A stretch of DNA of 64,000 nt from Nitrospira defluvii. GTDB taxonomy: Bacteria > Nitrospirota > Nitrospiria > Nitrospirales > Nitrospiraceae. A program made the position numbers and the translations under genes. Within the stretch, counting starts at the first letter, position 1. Each line of letters opens with the position of its first letter. The notes under the pieces were generated by a model that worked only from the letters and a program-made list of their open reading frames with translations, was not told the origin of the DNA and ran no database searches. Below are positions 8,545 through 17,104 of this stretch, piece after piece. The stretch lies in assembly GCA_000196815.1 (NCBI GenBank), contig FP929003.1:1240001-1304000 (forward strand), in the 5' to 3' direction.

Positions 8545-10572
8545 ATGGACCGAGAGATCAAACCCTACATTCTGAAACGGACTCCGGATCAAGACCAGGT
8601 CCGGAAGTTCTCGTTGGATTATGCCAAGGAGCTCAACGCGCAGCAGTATGCGGCTGTAACGGCGGCGGATGGCCCCGCCCTTGTCATTGCCGGTGCCGGA
8701 AGCGGCAAGACGCGGACGCTCGTGCATCGTGTCGCCTATCTCATCGATTCCGGGGTGGACCCGTCCCAGATTTTGCTGCTGACGTTCACGAGGAAATCTT
8801 CCGAGGAAATGCTGGAGCGTGTCGGCGCGCTGATCGGCTCGCGCAGCCAGCGAGTCTGTGGCGGCACCTTTCATTCCGTCGCCAACATGCTGCTCCGACG
8901 CCATGGGCGAGTGCTCGGGATCGAACCGGGATTTACAATCATGGATCGCGGCGATGCCGAAGATCTGATCGCCCTCTTGCGCGCACAATTGGGGTTGAAC
9001 GAAAAAGACAAGCGATTCCCTCGGAAGGGAACCATCGCGGAGATTTACAGTAAGTGCGAGAACACGTTGCGCGGATTGGAGGAGATTGTCCTTGACGAGT
9101 TTTCCCACTTTGCGGACCATCTGGAGGCACTGGGAAAACTCCAGCGCGCCTATCAGGCCGCGAAGCGCCAGCGCCAGTTGCTTGATTACGACGACCTTTT
9201 GGTGCTGTTGCGGGACTTGTTGACGAAAGATGAGCCCAAGAGGCGGGCGATCTCACAGCAATTCCGCTACATCCTGGTGGATGAGTATCAGGATACGAAT
9301 CGGCTGCAGGCGGAACTGATTCGGAAACTGGCGGCCACGCACGACAATGTCATGGTCGTGGGTGACGACTCCCAGTCCATTTATGCATTTCGAGGCGCGA
9401 CGTTCCGCAACATCATGGAATTTCCCTCCTGGTTCCCCGGCGCCAAGATCTACAAGCTGGAGGAAAATTACCGCAGCACCCAGCCGATTCTGAGTCTGGC
9501 CAACGAAATCATTCAGGAAGCCCCCGAGAAATATACGAAGCATCTGTTTACACGCAAGTTGGATGGGCCCTTGCCGGCGCTGGTGGAGGCAGCTGGGGAG
9601 AATGCGCAGTCTCGATTTGTGGCCCAAAAAATCCTGGAACTGCGCGAGGAGGGCGTTCCGCTGAGTGAGATTGCGGTGCTCTTTCGCTCCAGCTTTCACT
9701 CCTTCGATCTGGAAATCGAGTTGTCGCGCTGCGGGCTGCCGTTTGTGAAGCGAGGCGGGATCAAATTCATCGAGGCCGCCCATGTGAAGGATCTCCTGGC
9801 CCACTTGCGGGTGGTCGTGAATCCTCAGGATGCGGTCAGTTGGCATCGCGTGCTCATGCTGGTCGAAGGGGTCGGTCCCAAGAAGGCGCAGGATCTGGTT
9901 GCGGCCATGGTGAGGGTGAACGATCCGTATCAGGTGTTGCGGGACAGTAGCGGTCGCTCGGGCAAGGGGTTGAAACAGTTGGGGGTGGTGCTCGAAAACC
10001 TGTCGAAGAGTGATGATTTGAGTCCGACCGAACAGGTGAATCGGGTGTATGAATATTATCTGCCGATCCTCAAGGATCATCACGACGACTATCCCAAGCG
10101 GATTCGGGATCTGGACCATTTGCACACTATTGCCGAAAGTTATCCCGGGTTGACTGAGTTCCTGGCTGATTTGGCGTTGGCACCGCCGGACGGCAGTGCG
10201 GTGGGCGTGGAACCGTCGGGGCGGGACGACGAGCAGGTGGTGCTATCGACGATTCATTCAGCGAAGGGGCTGGAGTGGCAGTGCGTATTTTTGTTATGGG
10301 TCGTCGACGGGAAGTTCCCCTCTGTGTTTTCGTTCAACACCGATGAAGAGCTGGAAGAGGAGCGGCGCTTACTGTATGTCGCGGTGACTCGGGCGAAACG
10401 CTACCTGTTCTTGACCTATCCGATCAATGTGTATGACCGGAGTTCCGGCATGTTGTTATCTAAGCCATCGCGATTCCTGGATCACGTGTCGCCCCGCTTG
10501 TTTGAAACATTGGCTCTGGTCGAGGAAGGCCATGGGCATGAATGGGGGCACGAGCATGATCGGTACGTCTAG
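8545..10572 (+). CDS. UvrD/PcrA/Rep-family ATP-dependent DNA helicase
   Basis: A superfamily 1A 3'-5' DNA helicase of about 675 residues. Motifs appear in order: NAQQYAAVTA (Q motif region), AGAGSGKTRT (Walker A, about residue 50), LLTFTRKSSEEM (Ia), ILVDEYQDTN (II), VVGDDSQSIYAFRGA (III), LEENYRST (IV), LSTIHSAKGLEW (V) and LLYVAVTRAKR (VI). It probably acts in repair or replication restart. The open frame reaches back to 8407, but that stretch overlaps promoter-like sequence and does not look helicase-like, so I prefer ATG 8545. Choosing between UvrD, PcrA and Rep needs a tree. Confidence 0.9.
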   Translation: MDREIKPYILKRTPDQDQVRKFSLDYAKELNAQQYAAVTAADGPALVIAGAGSGKTRTLVHRVAYLIDSGVDPSQILLLTFTRKSSEEMLERVGALIGSRSQRVCGGTFHSVANMLLRRHGRVLGIEPGFTIMDRGDAEDLIALLRAQLGLNEKDKRFPRKGTIAEIYSKCENTLRGLEEIVLDEFSHFADHLEALGKLQRAYQAAKRQRQLLDYDDLLVLLRDLLTKDEPKRRAISQQFRYILVDEYQDTNRLQAELIRKLAATHDNVMVVGDDSQSIYAFRGATFRNIMEFPSWFPGAKIYKLEENYRSTQPILSLANEIIQEAPEKYTKHLFTRKLDGPLPALVEAAGENAQSRFVAQKILELREEGVPLSEIAVLFRSSFHSFDLEIELSRCGLPFVKRGGIKFIEAAHVKDLLAHLRVVVNPQDAVSWHRVLMLVEGVGPKKAQDLVAAMVRVNDPYQVLRDSSGRSGKGLKQLGVVLENLSKSDDLSPTEQVNRVYEYYLPILKDHHDDYPKRIRDLDHLHTIAESYPGLTEFLADLALAPPDGSAVGVEPSGRDDEQVVLSTIHSAKGLEWQCVFLLWVVDGKFPSVFSFNTDEELEEERRLLYVAVTRAKRYLFLTYPINVYDRSSGMLLSKPSRFLDHVSPRLFETLALVEEGHGHEWGHEHDRYV

Positions 10573-10633
10573 GTCGATCGTTCCCACCGTATAACTCTGG
10601 TTTGGGCTGTCTTACTCCATTCTACGATTCAGG

Positions 10634-11578
10634 ATGAACATGCGTCGGGTGCACGTCCATAGCGGTTGGTTCGGAGCTGTGCTGCCCGCGATGGCCGCGG
10701 GACTTCTGCTGGGACTTCTGGTCTTCGGCCAGGCTAGAGCAGGGACGTCCTCGTCGGCTTCGGACTCCTCGCGCTTCTGGGGCGCATTGGTAGCGGAAGC
10801 AAAAGCCCTCCATCTTCCCACTCGGTTCCTCGAACAAATTCCATCCCAGTTTGTAGCGTTTGAGTTTGAGGATCTGCACGCGTTTGCCGCGGAGTACCAC
10901 CCGGCCGAGCATCGCATGGTGTTGGACCGATCCCTCTCCCTGAATGCAGCGGGGAGGACCTTGCGTCCATTGGCGCGGTTGACGCACAAGGAGTTGGAAA
11001 CGCTGTATCACGAACTGTTTCATGCCTACATGGATTTTCTCGAACAGGAGCGTGCGCCGTCGGCTGCCCACGCCTCGTTTATGGCGTTCGCCCGCGAGCA
11101 GCAACGGTGCCGCTATCAGCAGGTCCTCATCACGCCGGTGCTCCAAAAGAAAGATTTGAAAGAGGAGCGCTTTCTCAGCGAGGCCGAGTCGTGGGAAGCG
11201 TTGAATGAAACCTGGGCTGTGTTTGTGGGGTGGGCGATCTGGACCCAGCTGGAAGTGGAGAAGAAGAGGGGGGCACGTGAGCTTCGATCATCCGGCTGGG
11301 CGCTGAATGTTCCGGCTTGGACCGCCCGGCTCAGTCAGGCGGAGCAGGACGCAAGCCTGAGTGGATATTACGAGCCGGAGGATCCGGGTGAAAAGGCGCT
11401 GGCACGCAAGCGATTTCTTGCGCCGGACTTTCGTCTATCTGCCCCGGAACTCTTACTGCTCATGAGGGAAGTTCTGGGCAGTTCGGCGGACATGATTCGC
11501 CAGGCCGATCAGGTATTGAAGCGCGCGAGGGCTGTGCCGGCCTCACGTGGAGCCTGTGATACTCCTGCCGCATCGTAG
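10634..11578 (+). CDS. Exported protein with HExxH motif, putative metallopeptidase
   Basis: A 314-residue protein with an N-terminal signal or anchor (hydrophobic residues 15-32, then GQARAG). A zinc-protease-like motif YHELFHAYMD lies at about residues 125-134, and LNETWAVFVGW about 60 residues later could supply a third glutamate ligand, as in gluzincins. This is motif evidence only and I do not recognise the family. It lies between a helicase gene and a tRNA cluster, 61 bases after the helicase, with no functional clue from its neighbours. ATG 10640 is an alternative start. Confidence 0.6.
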   Translation: MNMRRVHVHSGWFGAVLPAMAAGLLLGLLVFGQARAGTSSSASDSSRFWGALVAEAKALHLPTRFLEQIPSQFVAFEFEDLHAFAAEYHPAEHRMVLDRSLSLNAAGRTLRPLARLTHKELETLYHELFHAYMDFLEQERAPSAAHASFMAFAREQQRCRYQQVLITPVLQKKDLKEERFLSEAESWEALNETWAVFVGWAIWTQLEVEKKRGARELRSSGWALNVPAWTARLSQAEQDASLSGYYEPEDPGEKALARKRFLAPDFRLSAPELLLLMREVLGSSADMIRQADQVLKRARAVPASRGACDTPAAS

Positions 11579-11605
11579 AATTGTTCCTGCATAGAACATA
11601 CCCCC

Positions 11606-11634
11606 TTGACAATGGAACGCGTCGCAAATAAAAT
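11606..11634 (+). promoter_or_regulatory. Sigma70 promoter for the tRNA-tuf cluster
   Basis: A perfect TTGACA (11606-11611), a 17-base spacer and TAAAAT (11629-11634). It lies about 180 bases upstream of tRNA-Tyr and is the only strong promoter seen before the three tRNAs and tuf. The leader in between holds a CATTCT/AGAATG hairpin and no gene. Confidence 0.65.
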
Positions 11635-11815
11635 CGGCTGCTTTCGAAGCCAGGTCAATCCTCATTTCATCAGCGCTCCAGCCCTGTTGTTTTGCTGGGG
11701 AGCTGTGCATGGTGGGGCTTACTTTCATTCTTCTTTCCGGAGAATGAAGTCGCTCTGGTTCGGGAATTACTTGAAATAAATAGTCTTCGCTTGAGTTTGG
11801 GAACACGTGCCTAGC

Positions 11816-11901
11816 GGGCAGGTACCCAAGTGGACAAAGGGGGCAGACTGTAAATCTGCTGCCTTATGGCTTCCAAGGTTCGAATCCTTGCCTGCCCACC
11901 A
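11816..11901 (+). tRNA. tRNA-Tyr (GTA anticodon)
   Basis: The acceptor arms GGGCAGG and CCTGCCC close an 86-base class II tRNA with a long variable arm. The anticodon loop reads CTGTAAA (GTA, Tyr). The T-loop TTCGAAT is present and the 3' CCA is encoded. Confidence 0.95.
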
Positions 11902-12034
11902 AACTGAGCGTATTCGACCGAATATCACGTGAAACGTGTGCGTCCGGTTGGGTAATGTACTGGGCGCGATGCGCAGGATTGTGTGGTCGAGCGTGTCGCG
12001 TCGGATCGTTGGAGTGTTGGTCGGGTCACCGTGG

Positions 12035-12109
12035 GCGGGCGTAGCTCAGTGGTAGAGTTCCAGCCTTCCAAGCTGGCTGTCGTGGGTTCAAATCCCATCG
12101 CCCGCTCCA
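12035..12109 (+). tRNA. tRNA-Gly (TCC anticodon)
   Basis: The acceptor pair GCGGGCG/CGCCCGC, the D-arm TAGCTCAGTGGTAGA, the anticodon stem CCAGC/GCTGG with loop CTTCCAA (TCC, Gly), the T-loop TTCAAAT and an encoded CCA are all visible. Confidence 0.95.
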
Positions 12110-12176
12110 AATATAGCGTGCTCGACCGCGGATGCGGACAGAGCGTGCGAGGGTGGACTAAGACTGTGAGTTCAGG

Positions 12177-12252
12177 GCCCACGTAGCTCAGTTGGCAGAG
12201 CACGTCCTTGGTAAGGACGAGGTCACGCGTTCGATTCGCGTCGTGGGCTCCA
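12177..12252 (+). tRNA. tRNA-Thr (GGT anticodon)
   Basis: The acceptor pair GCCCACG/CGTGGGC, the D-arm TAGCTCAGTTGGCAGAGCA, the anticodon stem CGTCC/GGACG with loop TTGGTAA (GGT, Thr), the T-loop TTCGATT and an encoded CCA. It lies 100 bases upstream of tuf, the classic tRNA-tufB arrangement. Confidence 0.95.
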
Positions 12253-12352
12253 GAGTTAGGTTTGTCCGGTTAGGGTCGCTGTCTGCTGCTGGAGAGCCGG
12301 AATATACGGTTGGGATTCTGGGAAAATAGTGTTCTGAGAAAAGGAGTGAATC

Positions 12353-13558
12353 ATGGCGAAGGCGAAATTTGAGCGACGGAAGCCCCACGTGAACATTGGG
12401 ACGATCGGGCACGTGGACCATGGCAAGACGACGCTGACGAGTGCGCTGACCAAGATCTGCTCGGATCGCGGGATGGCGAAATTCGTGAGCTATGACGAAG
12501 TGGCGAAGGCGAGCGAGAGTCAGGGGCGCCGGGATGCCAGCAAGATCATGACGATCGCGATCAGCCACGTCGAGTATGAGACGGACAACCGGCACTATGC
12601 GCACGTTGACTGCCCGGGCCACGCCGACTATGTGAAGAACATGATCACCGGCGCCGCGCAGATGGACGGAGCGATCCTGGTGGTGAGTGCTGCGGACGGC
12701 CCGATGCCGCAGACGCGGGAGCACATTTTGTTGGCGCGCCAAGTCGGCGTCCCCTACATCGTGGTGTTTCTGAATAAGGCGGATAAGGTCGATGACAAGG
12801 AATTGTTGGAATTGGTCGAGCTCGAAGTGCGGGAGCTGCTGACGAAGTACGACTTCCCGGGCGATAAGATTCCGATCGTGCAGGGGTCGGCGCTGAAGGC
12901 GGTCGAGGGGGATCAGGGGCCGTTGGGCGTGCCGTCCATTCTGAAGTTGCTCGAAGCCGTCGATACCTACATCCCGACGCCGACTCGGGCCATTGATAAG
13001 CCGTTCTTGATGCCGATCGAAGACGTCTTCACGATCAGCGGACGCGGCACGGTCGTGACGGGCCGATGCGAGAAGGGGATCGTGAAGGTCGGCGACGAAA
13101 TCGAAATCGTCGGCTTGCGGCCCACGCAGACGACCATCGTGACGGGCGTGGAAATGTTCCGCAAGGTGCTCGATGAGGGGCAGGCGGGCGATAACATCGG
13201 CGTCTTGTTGCGCGGCACGAAGAAGGAGGATGTGGAGCGGGGCATGGTGTTGGCCAAGCCGAAGAGCATCACGCCGCACACGAAGTTCAAGGCCGAGATT
13301 TATGTGTTGACCAAGGAAGAAGGTGGGCGTCATACGCCGTTCTTTAACGGCTACCGGCCGCAATTCTACTTCCGGACGACCGACGTGACCGGGATCGTGA
13401 CGTTAACGCCGGGCGTGGAGATGGTGATGCCGGGGGACAATGTGACGGTCACGGGCGAATTGATCAGTCCGATCGCCATGGATCAGGGGTTGCGGTTTGC
13501 GGTTCGAGAGGGCGGCAAGACCGTCGGCTCGGGCGTCGTCACGGAAATTTTAGCGTAA
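12353..13558 (+). CDS. tuf: Elongation factor Tu (copy 1)
   Basis: A 401-residue translation GTPase that delivers aminoacyl-tRNA to the ribosome. G-domain motifs are GHVDHGKT (G1), [12 protein letters not shown] (G3) and NKADKVDD (G4); domains 2 and 3 follow with the usual GRGTVVTGR segment. AAGGAGTG precedes the ATG. It sits in the tufB-like context, behind tRNA-Tyr, -Gly and -Thr. Its sequence matches the second copy at 28585-29790 almost base for base: I found one difference, a silent T/C at 12397. The similarity stops at the stop codon. Confidence 0.98.
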   Translation: MAKAKFERRKPHVNIGTIGHVDHGKTTLTSALTKICSDRGMAKFVSYDEVAKASESQGRRDASKIMTIAISHVEYETDNRHYAHVDCPGHADYVKNMITGAAQMDGAILVVSAADGPMPQTREHILLARQVGVPYIVVFLNKADKVDDKELLELVELEVRELLTKYDFPGDKIPIVQGSALKAVEGDQGPLGVPSILKLLEAVDTYIPTPTRAIDKPFLMPIEDVFTISGRGTVVTGRCEKGIVKVGDEIEIVGLRPTQTTIVTGVEMFRKVLDEGQAGDNIGVLLRGTKKEDVERGMVLAKPKSITPHTKFKAEIYVLTKEEGGRHTPFFNGYRPQFYFRTTDVTGIVTLTPGVEMVMPGDNVTVTGELISPIAMDQGLRFAVREGGKTVGSGVVTEILA

Positions 13559-13598
13559 GAATGCGCGATCGGCGGTTGGCGGTCAGCTTGTGACTTGA

Positions 13599-13627
13599 GG
13601 CTGATGGCTGAGCGCTGACGGCTCAGG
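13599..13627 (+). repeat. Degenerate GGCTGA/CTCAG repeat spacer
   Basis: Tandem, imperfect units of GGCTGAT, GGCTGAGC and GCTGACGGCTCAG lie between tuf and rpmG. Similar CTGAG/CTCAG-rich spacers occur before rplK, between rpoB and rpoC, and before nadE. Confidence 0.4.
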
Positions 13628-13636
13628 GGATGGCAA

Positions 13637-13786
13637 ATGCGAGATATCATCGACTTGGCCTGTACGGTCTGCAAGCAGCGAAATTATACGACCCGCAAGA
13701 ACAAAAAGAACGATCCGGATCGCCTGGAGCGGAACAAGTTCTGTAAGTTCTGCCGGAAGCACATTGCTCATAAGGAAGTGAAGTAG
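13637..13786 (+). CDS. rpmG: Ribosomal protein L33 (bL33), zinc-ribbon form
   Basis: A 49-residue protein translating as [20 protein letters not shown] and onward to [15 protein letters not shown]. Two CxxC pairs (CTVC, CKFC) mark the zinc-binding form. It is part of the large ribosomal subunit. A purine-rich AGGGGATGG lies just before the ATG. The position between tuf and secE, with tRNA-Trp following, is the usual one in many bacteria. Confidence 0.95.
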   Translation: MRDIIDLACTVCKQRNYTTRKNKKNDPDRLERNKFCKFCRKHIAHKEVK

Positions 13787-13846
13787 AGCTTTTCTGCTGG
13801 GTTTTGGGCATGGTCTTTGGCTCGGCAGCGCTCATGTTCCGGCTGG

Positions 13847-13921
13847 AGGGGCATGGTGTCAACGGCAGCACATCGGTCTCCAAAACCGAGAGTCTAGGTT
13901 CAAATCCTAGTGCCCCTGCCA
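13847..13921 (+). tRNA. tRNA-Trp (CCA anticodon)
   Basis: The acceptor pair AGGGGCA/TGCCCCT, the anticodon stem TCGGT/ACCGA with loop CTCCAAA (CCA, Trp), the T-loop TTCAAAT and an encoded CCA. It lies between rpmG and secE. Confidence 0.95.
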
Positions 13922-14010
13922 AGCCCTTGTGCGTGAATGAGCGGGTGCCCGGCGCCGGACGGGGCCGGCTCGCTAAACTGTCTGGGAAGTTCTGAGAGAG
14001 GATTGTAACC

Positions 14011-14205
14011 GTGTTTCAGCGATTGATCGCCTCTATTCGAGAATTCATCGATGGTGTGCGTGGTGAACTCAAGAAGGTCTCGTTCCCATCGAAGGCGGAA
14101 ACGATCGGCGCCACCACGGTCGTGATCGTGTTCTGTATCCTCATGTCCCTTTATCTGTCGATGATGGATTCCGTGCTGGGCTGGCTGATGCGCAAGGTCA
14201 TTTAG
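14011..14205 (+). CDS. secE: Preprotein translocase subunit SecE
   Basis: A 64-residue, short-form SecE with the amphipathic segment RGELKKVSFPSKAETIGATT followed by a single transmembrane helix (VVIVFCILMSLYLSMM). It clamps SecY in the inner membrane. The start is GTG at 14011, with AGAGAGGA about 10 bases upstream. It is followed by nusG, as in most bacteria. Confidence 0.95.
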   Translation: MFQRLIASIREFIDGVRGELKKVSFPSKAETIGATTVVIVFCILMSLYLSMMDSVLGWLMRKVI

Positions 14206-14275
14206 TTGCGTGGTGCGGCTGGACAGGTCCGGCGTTGCCCGGACGATACGATGCTGGATGTTCAGCTGAGAGGAG

Positions 14276-14818
14276 ATGATGAGCAATAAGAACTGGTACG
14301 TCATCCATACCTATGCGGGGTTTGAGGGTCGCGTGAAGACCAGTCTCCTTGAGCGCGCAAGTCAAATGGGGCTCACTGAGCGACTTGGGCAGGTCCTGGT
14401 TCCGACGGAAGATGTGATCGAGATCAAGGACGGAAAGCGACGCACGTCCCGGAGGAAATTCTTTCCGGGTTATGTTCTGATCGAACTCGAGGCGCCGCTG
14501 GCTGATGAAACCTTGCAGATGATTAAGGAGACCCCCAAGGTGACCGGGTTCGTCGGGGGAGGGGCTCAGCCTACACCACTGTCCTCGGAAGAGGTGGATT
14601 CTCTGCTTAAGCAGGTAGATGCCGGCGCGGCGGGACCGCGCGAGCAGGTCCGGTTTATCAAGGGCGACAATGTTCGCATTGTGGATGGTCCGTTCCTCGG
14701 CTTTAATGGCGCGGTCGATGATGTGGATGCTGACCATAGCCGGGTGAAAGTGTTTGTCAGTATTTTTGGCCGGTCTACGCCGGTCGAACTTGGTTTCTTG
14801 CAGGTCGAACGTATTTGA
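14276..14818 (+). CDS. nusG: Transcription termination/antitermination factor NusG
   Basis: A 180-residue protein. The N-terminal NGN domain (NWYVIHTYAGFEGRVK ... RRKFFPGYVLIE) binds the RNA polymerase clamp. The C-terminal KOW domain (VRFIKGDNVRIVDGPFLGF) binds Rho or ribosomal S10. GAGAGGAG immediately precedes two in-frame ATGs (14276 and 14279); the second is better spaced. It lies between secE and rplK. Confidence 0.96.
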   Translation: MMSNKNWYVIHTYAGFEGRVKTSLLERASQMGLTERLGQVLVPTEDVIEIKDGKRRTSRRKFFPGYVLIELEAPLADETLQMIKETPKVTGFVGGGAQPTPLSSEEVDSLLKQVDAGAAGPREQVRFIKGDNVRIVDGPFLGFNGAVDDVDADHSRVKVFVSIFGRSTPVELGFLQVERI

Positions 14819-14839
14819 GGTCACTGGATTCGAGATGGT

Positions 14840-14886
14840 GGACTGAGAGCCGTTCTCAGCCCTCGTGCTCAGTCCGCAGTTCTCAG
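14840..14886 (+). other. Alternative hairpins ahead of rplK
   Basis: CTGAGA at 14843-14848 can pair with TCTCAG at 14854-14859. Alternatively GGACTGAG (14840-14847) can pair with CTCAGTCC (14868-14875), and a third CTCAG follows at 14882. The L11 operon leader is where L1 autoregulation occurs in other bacteria. I cannot say that this is the L1 site. Confidence 0.35.
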
Positions 14887-14896
14887 GGAGTAACTC

Positions 14897-15319
14897 ATGG
14901 CCAAGGAAGTATCAGCGCAGATTAAATTGCAGATTCCGGCCGGCAAGGCCAATCCTGCTCCGCCGGTTGGTCCGTCATTGGGACAGCATGGCGTGAACAT
15001 CATGGAGTTCTGTAAGCAGTTTAACGCCAAGACGCAGAAGGACGGGGATAGCATCATCCCGGTGATCATTACGGTCTATAAGGACCGGAGCTTTACCTTC
15101 ATTATGAAGACGCCTCCGGCCTCGGACTTGCTGAAGAAGGCGGCCGGGATCATCAAGGGATCGGGCGTGCCGCATAAGGACAAAGTGGGAAAGGTGAGTC
15201 AGGCCCAGGTCCGTGAAATCGCGCAAAAAAAATTGTCCGACCTGAATGCGGCCGATCTTGAGGGCGCCATCAAGATTATCCAGGGGACCGCGCGCAGTAT
15301 GGGCATCACCGTCCAGTAA
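14897..15319 (+). CDS. rplK: Ribosomal protein L11 (uL11)
   Basis: A 140-residue protein of the GTPase-associated centre of the large subunit, where it binds 23S rRNA and helps factor binding and the stringent response. The family signature is clear: [20 protein letters not shown] in the N-terminal domain and [10 protein letters not shown] ... GTARSMGI in the RNA-binding C-terminal domain. It heads the rplK-rplA-rplJ-rplL-rpoB-rpoC run. Confidence 0.97.
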   Translation: MAKEVSAQIKLQIPAGKANPAPPVGPSLGQHGVNIMEFCKQFNAKTQKDGDSIIPVIITVYKDRSFTFIMKTPPASDLLKKAAGIIKGSGVPHKDKVGKVSQAQVREIAQKKLSDLNAADLEGAIKIIQGTARSMGITVQ

Positions 15320-15363
15320 GTTTCTGCAGAGTGAACCTCCGGCGGATGTGAAGGAGTAGCAGT

Positions 15364-16056
15364 ATGGGAAAGAAGATGACCGCGGCTCAGGAGAAGGTCG
15401 AGCCTAGGTTTTATGGGTTGAAAGAGGCAGTCGAGGCCGTTAAGCAGGCGGCCTTTGCCAAGTACGATGAATCCGTCGATCTGGCGATTCGGCTGGGGAT
15501 TGATCCCAAACGGTCGGATCAGATGGTACGCGGGACCACGGCGTTGCCGCATGGGACGGGTAAGAAGCTCCGCGTGCTCGTATTTGCCAAAGGCGAAAAA
15601 GAGCAGGAGGCTCGCCAGGCAGGCGCAGATCATGTGGGCTCGGATGATCTGATGGAAAAGATCAAGGCCGGGTGGATGGAGTTTGACTGTGCCATCTCCA
15701 CGCCTGATCTCATGGCCTCAGTCGGTAAGCTTGGAAAGGTGCTCGGTCCTCGCGGATTGATGCCCAATCCGAAGACCGGCACGGTCACGTTTGAGGTCGG
15801 CAAGGCGGTCAGTGAAATTCGCAAGGGCCGCGTCGAGTTCAAGGTCGAGAAGGCCGGAATCGTGCAAGTGCCTGTGGGTAAAGTATCGTTTGACGTTCAA
15901 AAATTGTATGACAATGCGCAGGCCGTGCTGGAGTCTGTGGTGAAAGCGAAGCCCTCCTCCTGCAAGGGCCGATACATCAAGAGTGTGACGATGTCGAGCA
16001 CGATGGGACCTGGCGTGAAGCTTGATCCTGTGGCGCTGTCGAAGTTGTGGAGTTGA
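15364..16056 (+). CDS. rplA: Ribosomal protein L1 (uL1)
   Basis: A 230-residue protein of the L1 stalk. Typical segments are [34 protein letters not shown] and [11 protein letters not shown]1 usually also represses its own operon by binding the rplK leader. It lies 44 bases after rplK and only 31 bases before rplJ, leaving no room for a classical L10 leader. Confidence 0.97.
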   Translation: MGKKMTAAQEKVEPRFYGLKEAVEAVKQAAFAKYDESVDLAIRLGIDPKRSDQMVRGTTALPHGTGKKLRVLVFAKGEKEQEARQAGADHVGSDDLMEKIKAGWMEFDCAISTPDLMASVGKLGKVLGPRGLMPNPKTGTVTFEVGKAVSEIRKGRVEFKVEKAGIVQVPVGKVSFDVQKLYDNAQAVLESVVKAKPSSCKGRYIKSVTMSSTMGPGVKLDPVALSKLWS

Positions 16057-16087
16057 GAACAGGCAGGTTCTCAGTAAGGGGAGAGGC

Positions 16088-17023
16088 ATGAAGAAAGAAG
16101 AGAAGGCAACAGCGATCGCAGAGTTGACAGAAAAGTTCGGTCGCGCACGCTTGGCGATTCTGACGGAGTGCGCCGGAATGCCCGTCAATCAGATGACCGA
16201 GTTGCGCAGGCAGTTGCGCGGCGCCAAGGCGGAGTATTGCGTCATCAAGAATACTCTGGCCGTGCGCGCCTCGACCGGCACGATTCTCGCCGACGCCAAA
16301 GATCACTTCAAGGGGCCGACCGGCCTGGTGATCGGATATGACGATCCCGTGCTTCCGGCGAAAATCTTGCGCGATTTCATTCAGGCTGAAAAGCGGTCTG
16401 AGAAGATCAAGGTGACGGTCGGAGTGTTGGAGGGCCGGCTGGTGCAGGCTGCGGATCTGAACGCGATTGCGCAGCTGCCGAAAAAGGAAGTGTTGATTGC
16501 GATGCTGCTATCGGCCATGCAGGGCCCGATTCGCGGCGTGGTGTACGCGTTGAGCGGAGTGTTAAGCAAGTTCGTGCGAGTCATTGCAGCCATTCAGGAT
16601 AAAAAGAAAGGGGAGGGCGACATGTCAGCAGCAGCAGGAACCAAGTTGTCACAAGATGAATTGATCAAGGCAATCGAGGGCATGAGCGTGTTGGAATTGG
16701 CCGATCTGGTCAAGGGGCTGGAGACGCGCTTTGGTGTGACGGCGGCGGCGCCTGTGGCCGTGGCGGCCGTGGGTGGTGGCGGGGCGGCAGCGGCTCCCGC
16801 TGAAGAGAAGACGGCCTTTGATGTGATCCTGGTCAGTGCTCCGGCAGACAAGAAGATCCAGGTCATCAAGGTGGTGCGTGAGCTCACCAGCCTCGGACTT
16901 AAGGAAGCGAAGGACCTGGTCGAGGGCGCTCCGAAGCCCATCAAGGCTGGTGCCACCAAGGAAGAAGCCGACACGATGAAGAAGAAGCTCGAGGAAAGCG
17001 GAGCGAAGGTCGAAGTTAAGTAA
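16088..17023 (+). CDS. rplJ: Ribosomal protein L10 (uL10), open in frame into L7/L12
   Basis: L10 anchors the L7/L12 stalk to the ribosome. The L10 part is about 178 residues (16088-16621): [37 protein letters not shown], and a C terminus of usual type ([17 protein letters not shown]). AAGGGGAGAGG precedes the ATG. There is no stop codon between this C terminus and the ATG of L7/L12 at 16622, so the frame encodes a 311-residue L10-L12 fusion. The L10 part has the normal length, so the absent stop is the only abnormality. It could be a real fusion, a single-base change of a TAA or TAG among the AAA/AAG codons, or a sequencing error. Confidence 0.85.
   Translation: MKKEEKATAIAELTEKFGRARLAILTECAGMPVNQMTELRRQLRGAKAEYCVIKNTLAVRASTGTILADAKDHFKGPTGLVIGYDDPVLPAKILRDFIQAEKRSEKIKVTVGVLEGRLVQAADLNAIAQLPKKEVLIAMLLSAMQGPIRGVVYALSGVLSKFVRVIAAIQDKKKGEGDMSAAAGTKLSQDELIKAIEGMSVLELADLVKGLETRFGVTAAAPVAVAAVGGGGAAAAPAEEKTAFDVILVSAPADKKIQVIKVVRELTSLGLKEAKDLVEGAPKPIKAGATKEEADTMKKKLEESGAKVEVK
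16622..17023 (+). CDS. rplL: Ribosomal protein L7/L12 (bL12)
   Basis: A protein of about 133 residues: an N-terminal dimerisation domain ([20 protein letters not shown]), an Ala/Gly-rich hinge (about residues 40-60) and the C-terminal factor-binding domain ([18 protein letters not shown] ... [18 protein letters not shown]). It recruits translation factors and is normally present in four or six copies per ribosome. GGGAGG lies 6 bases upstream of the ATG, so independent initiation is likely even though the upstream rplJ frame runs straight in. Confidence 0.93.
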   Translation: MSAAAGTKLSQDELIKAIEGMSVLELADLVKGLETRFGVTAAAPVAVAAVGGGGAAAAPAEEKTAFDVILVSAPADKKIQVIKVVRELTSLGLKEAKDLVEGAPKPIKAGATKEEADTMKKKLEESGAKVEVK

Positions 17024-17104
17024 CGGTTTGCTGGGCGGCTGTGTGAGTTGTCCGTTGGGATGGCGCGGGGCGTTCATCTCCTTATGAGCTTGGAGGGCTA
17101 TCGA

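Noticed and set aside
11635-11815. A riboswitch or extra RNA gene before tRNA-Tyr
   Set aside because: Only a small CATTCT/AGAATG hairpin is visible; no known riboswitch core is recognised.
12188-13363. Long antisense open frame over tuf copy 1, and its twin at 28507-29595
   Set aside because: A shadow of the biased GC-rich tuf codons; the two are the same because the tuf copies are the same.
13804-13995. 63-codon open frame across tRNA-Trp
   Set aside because: It spans a certain tRNA gene.
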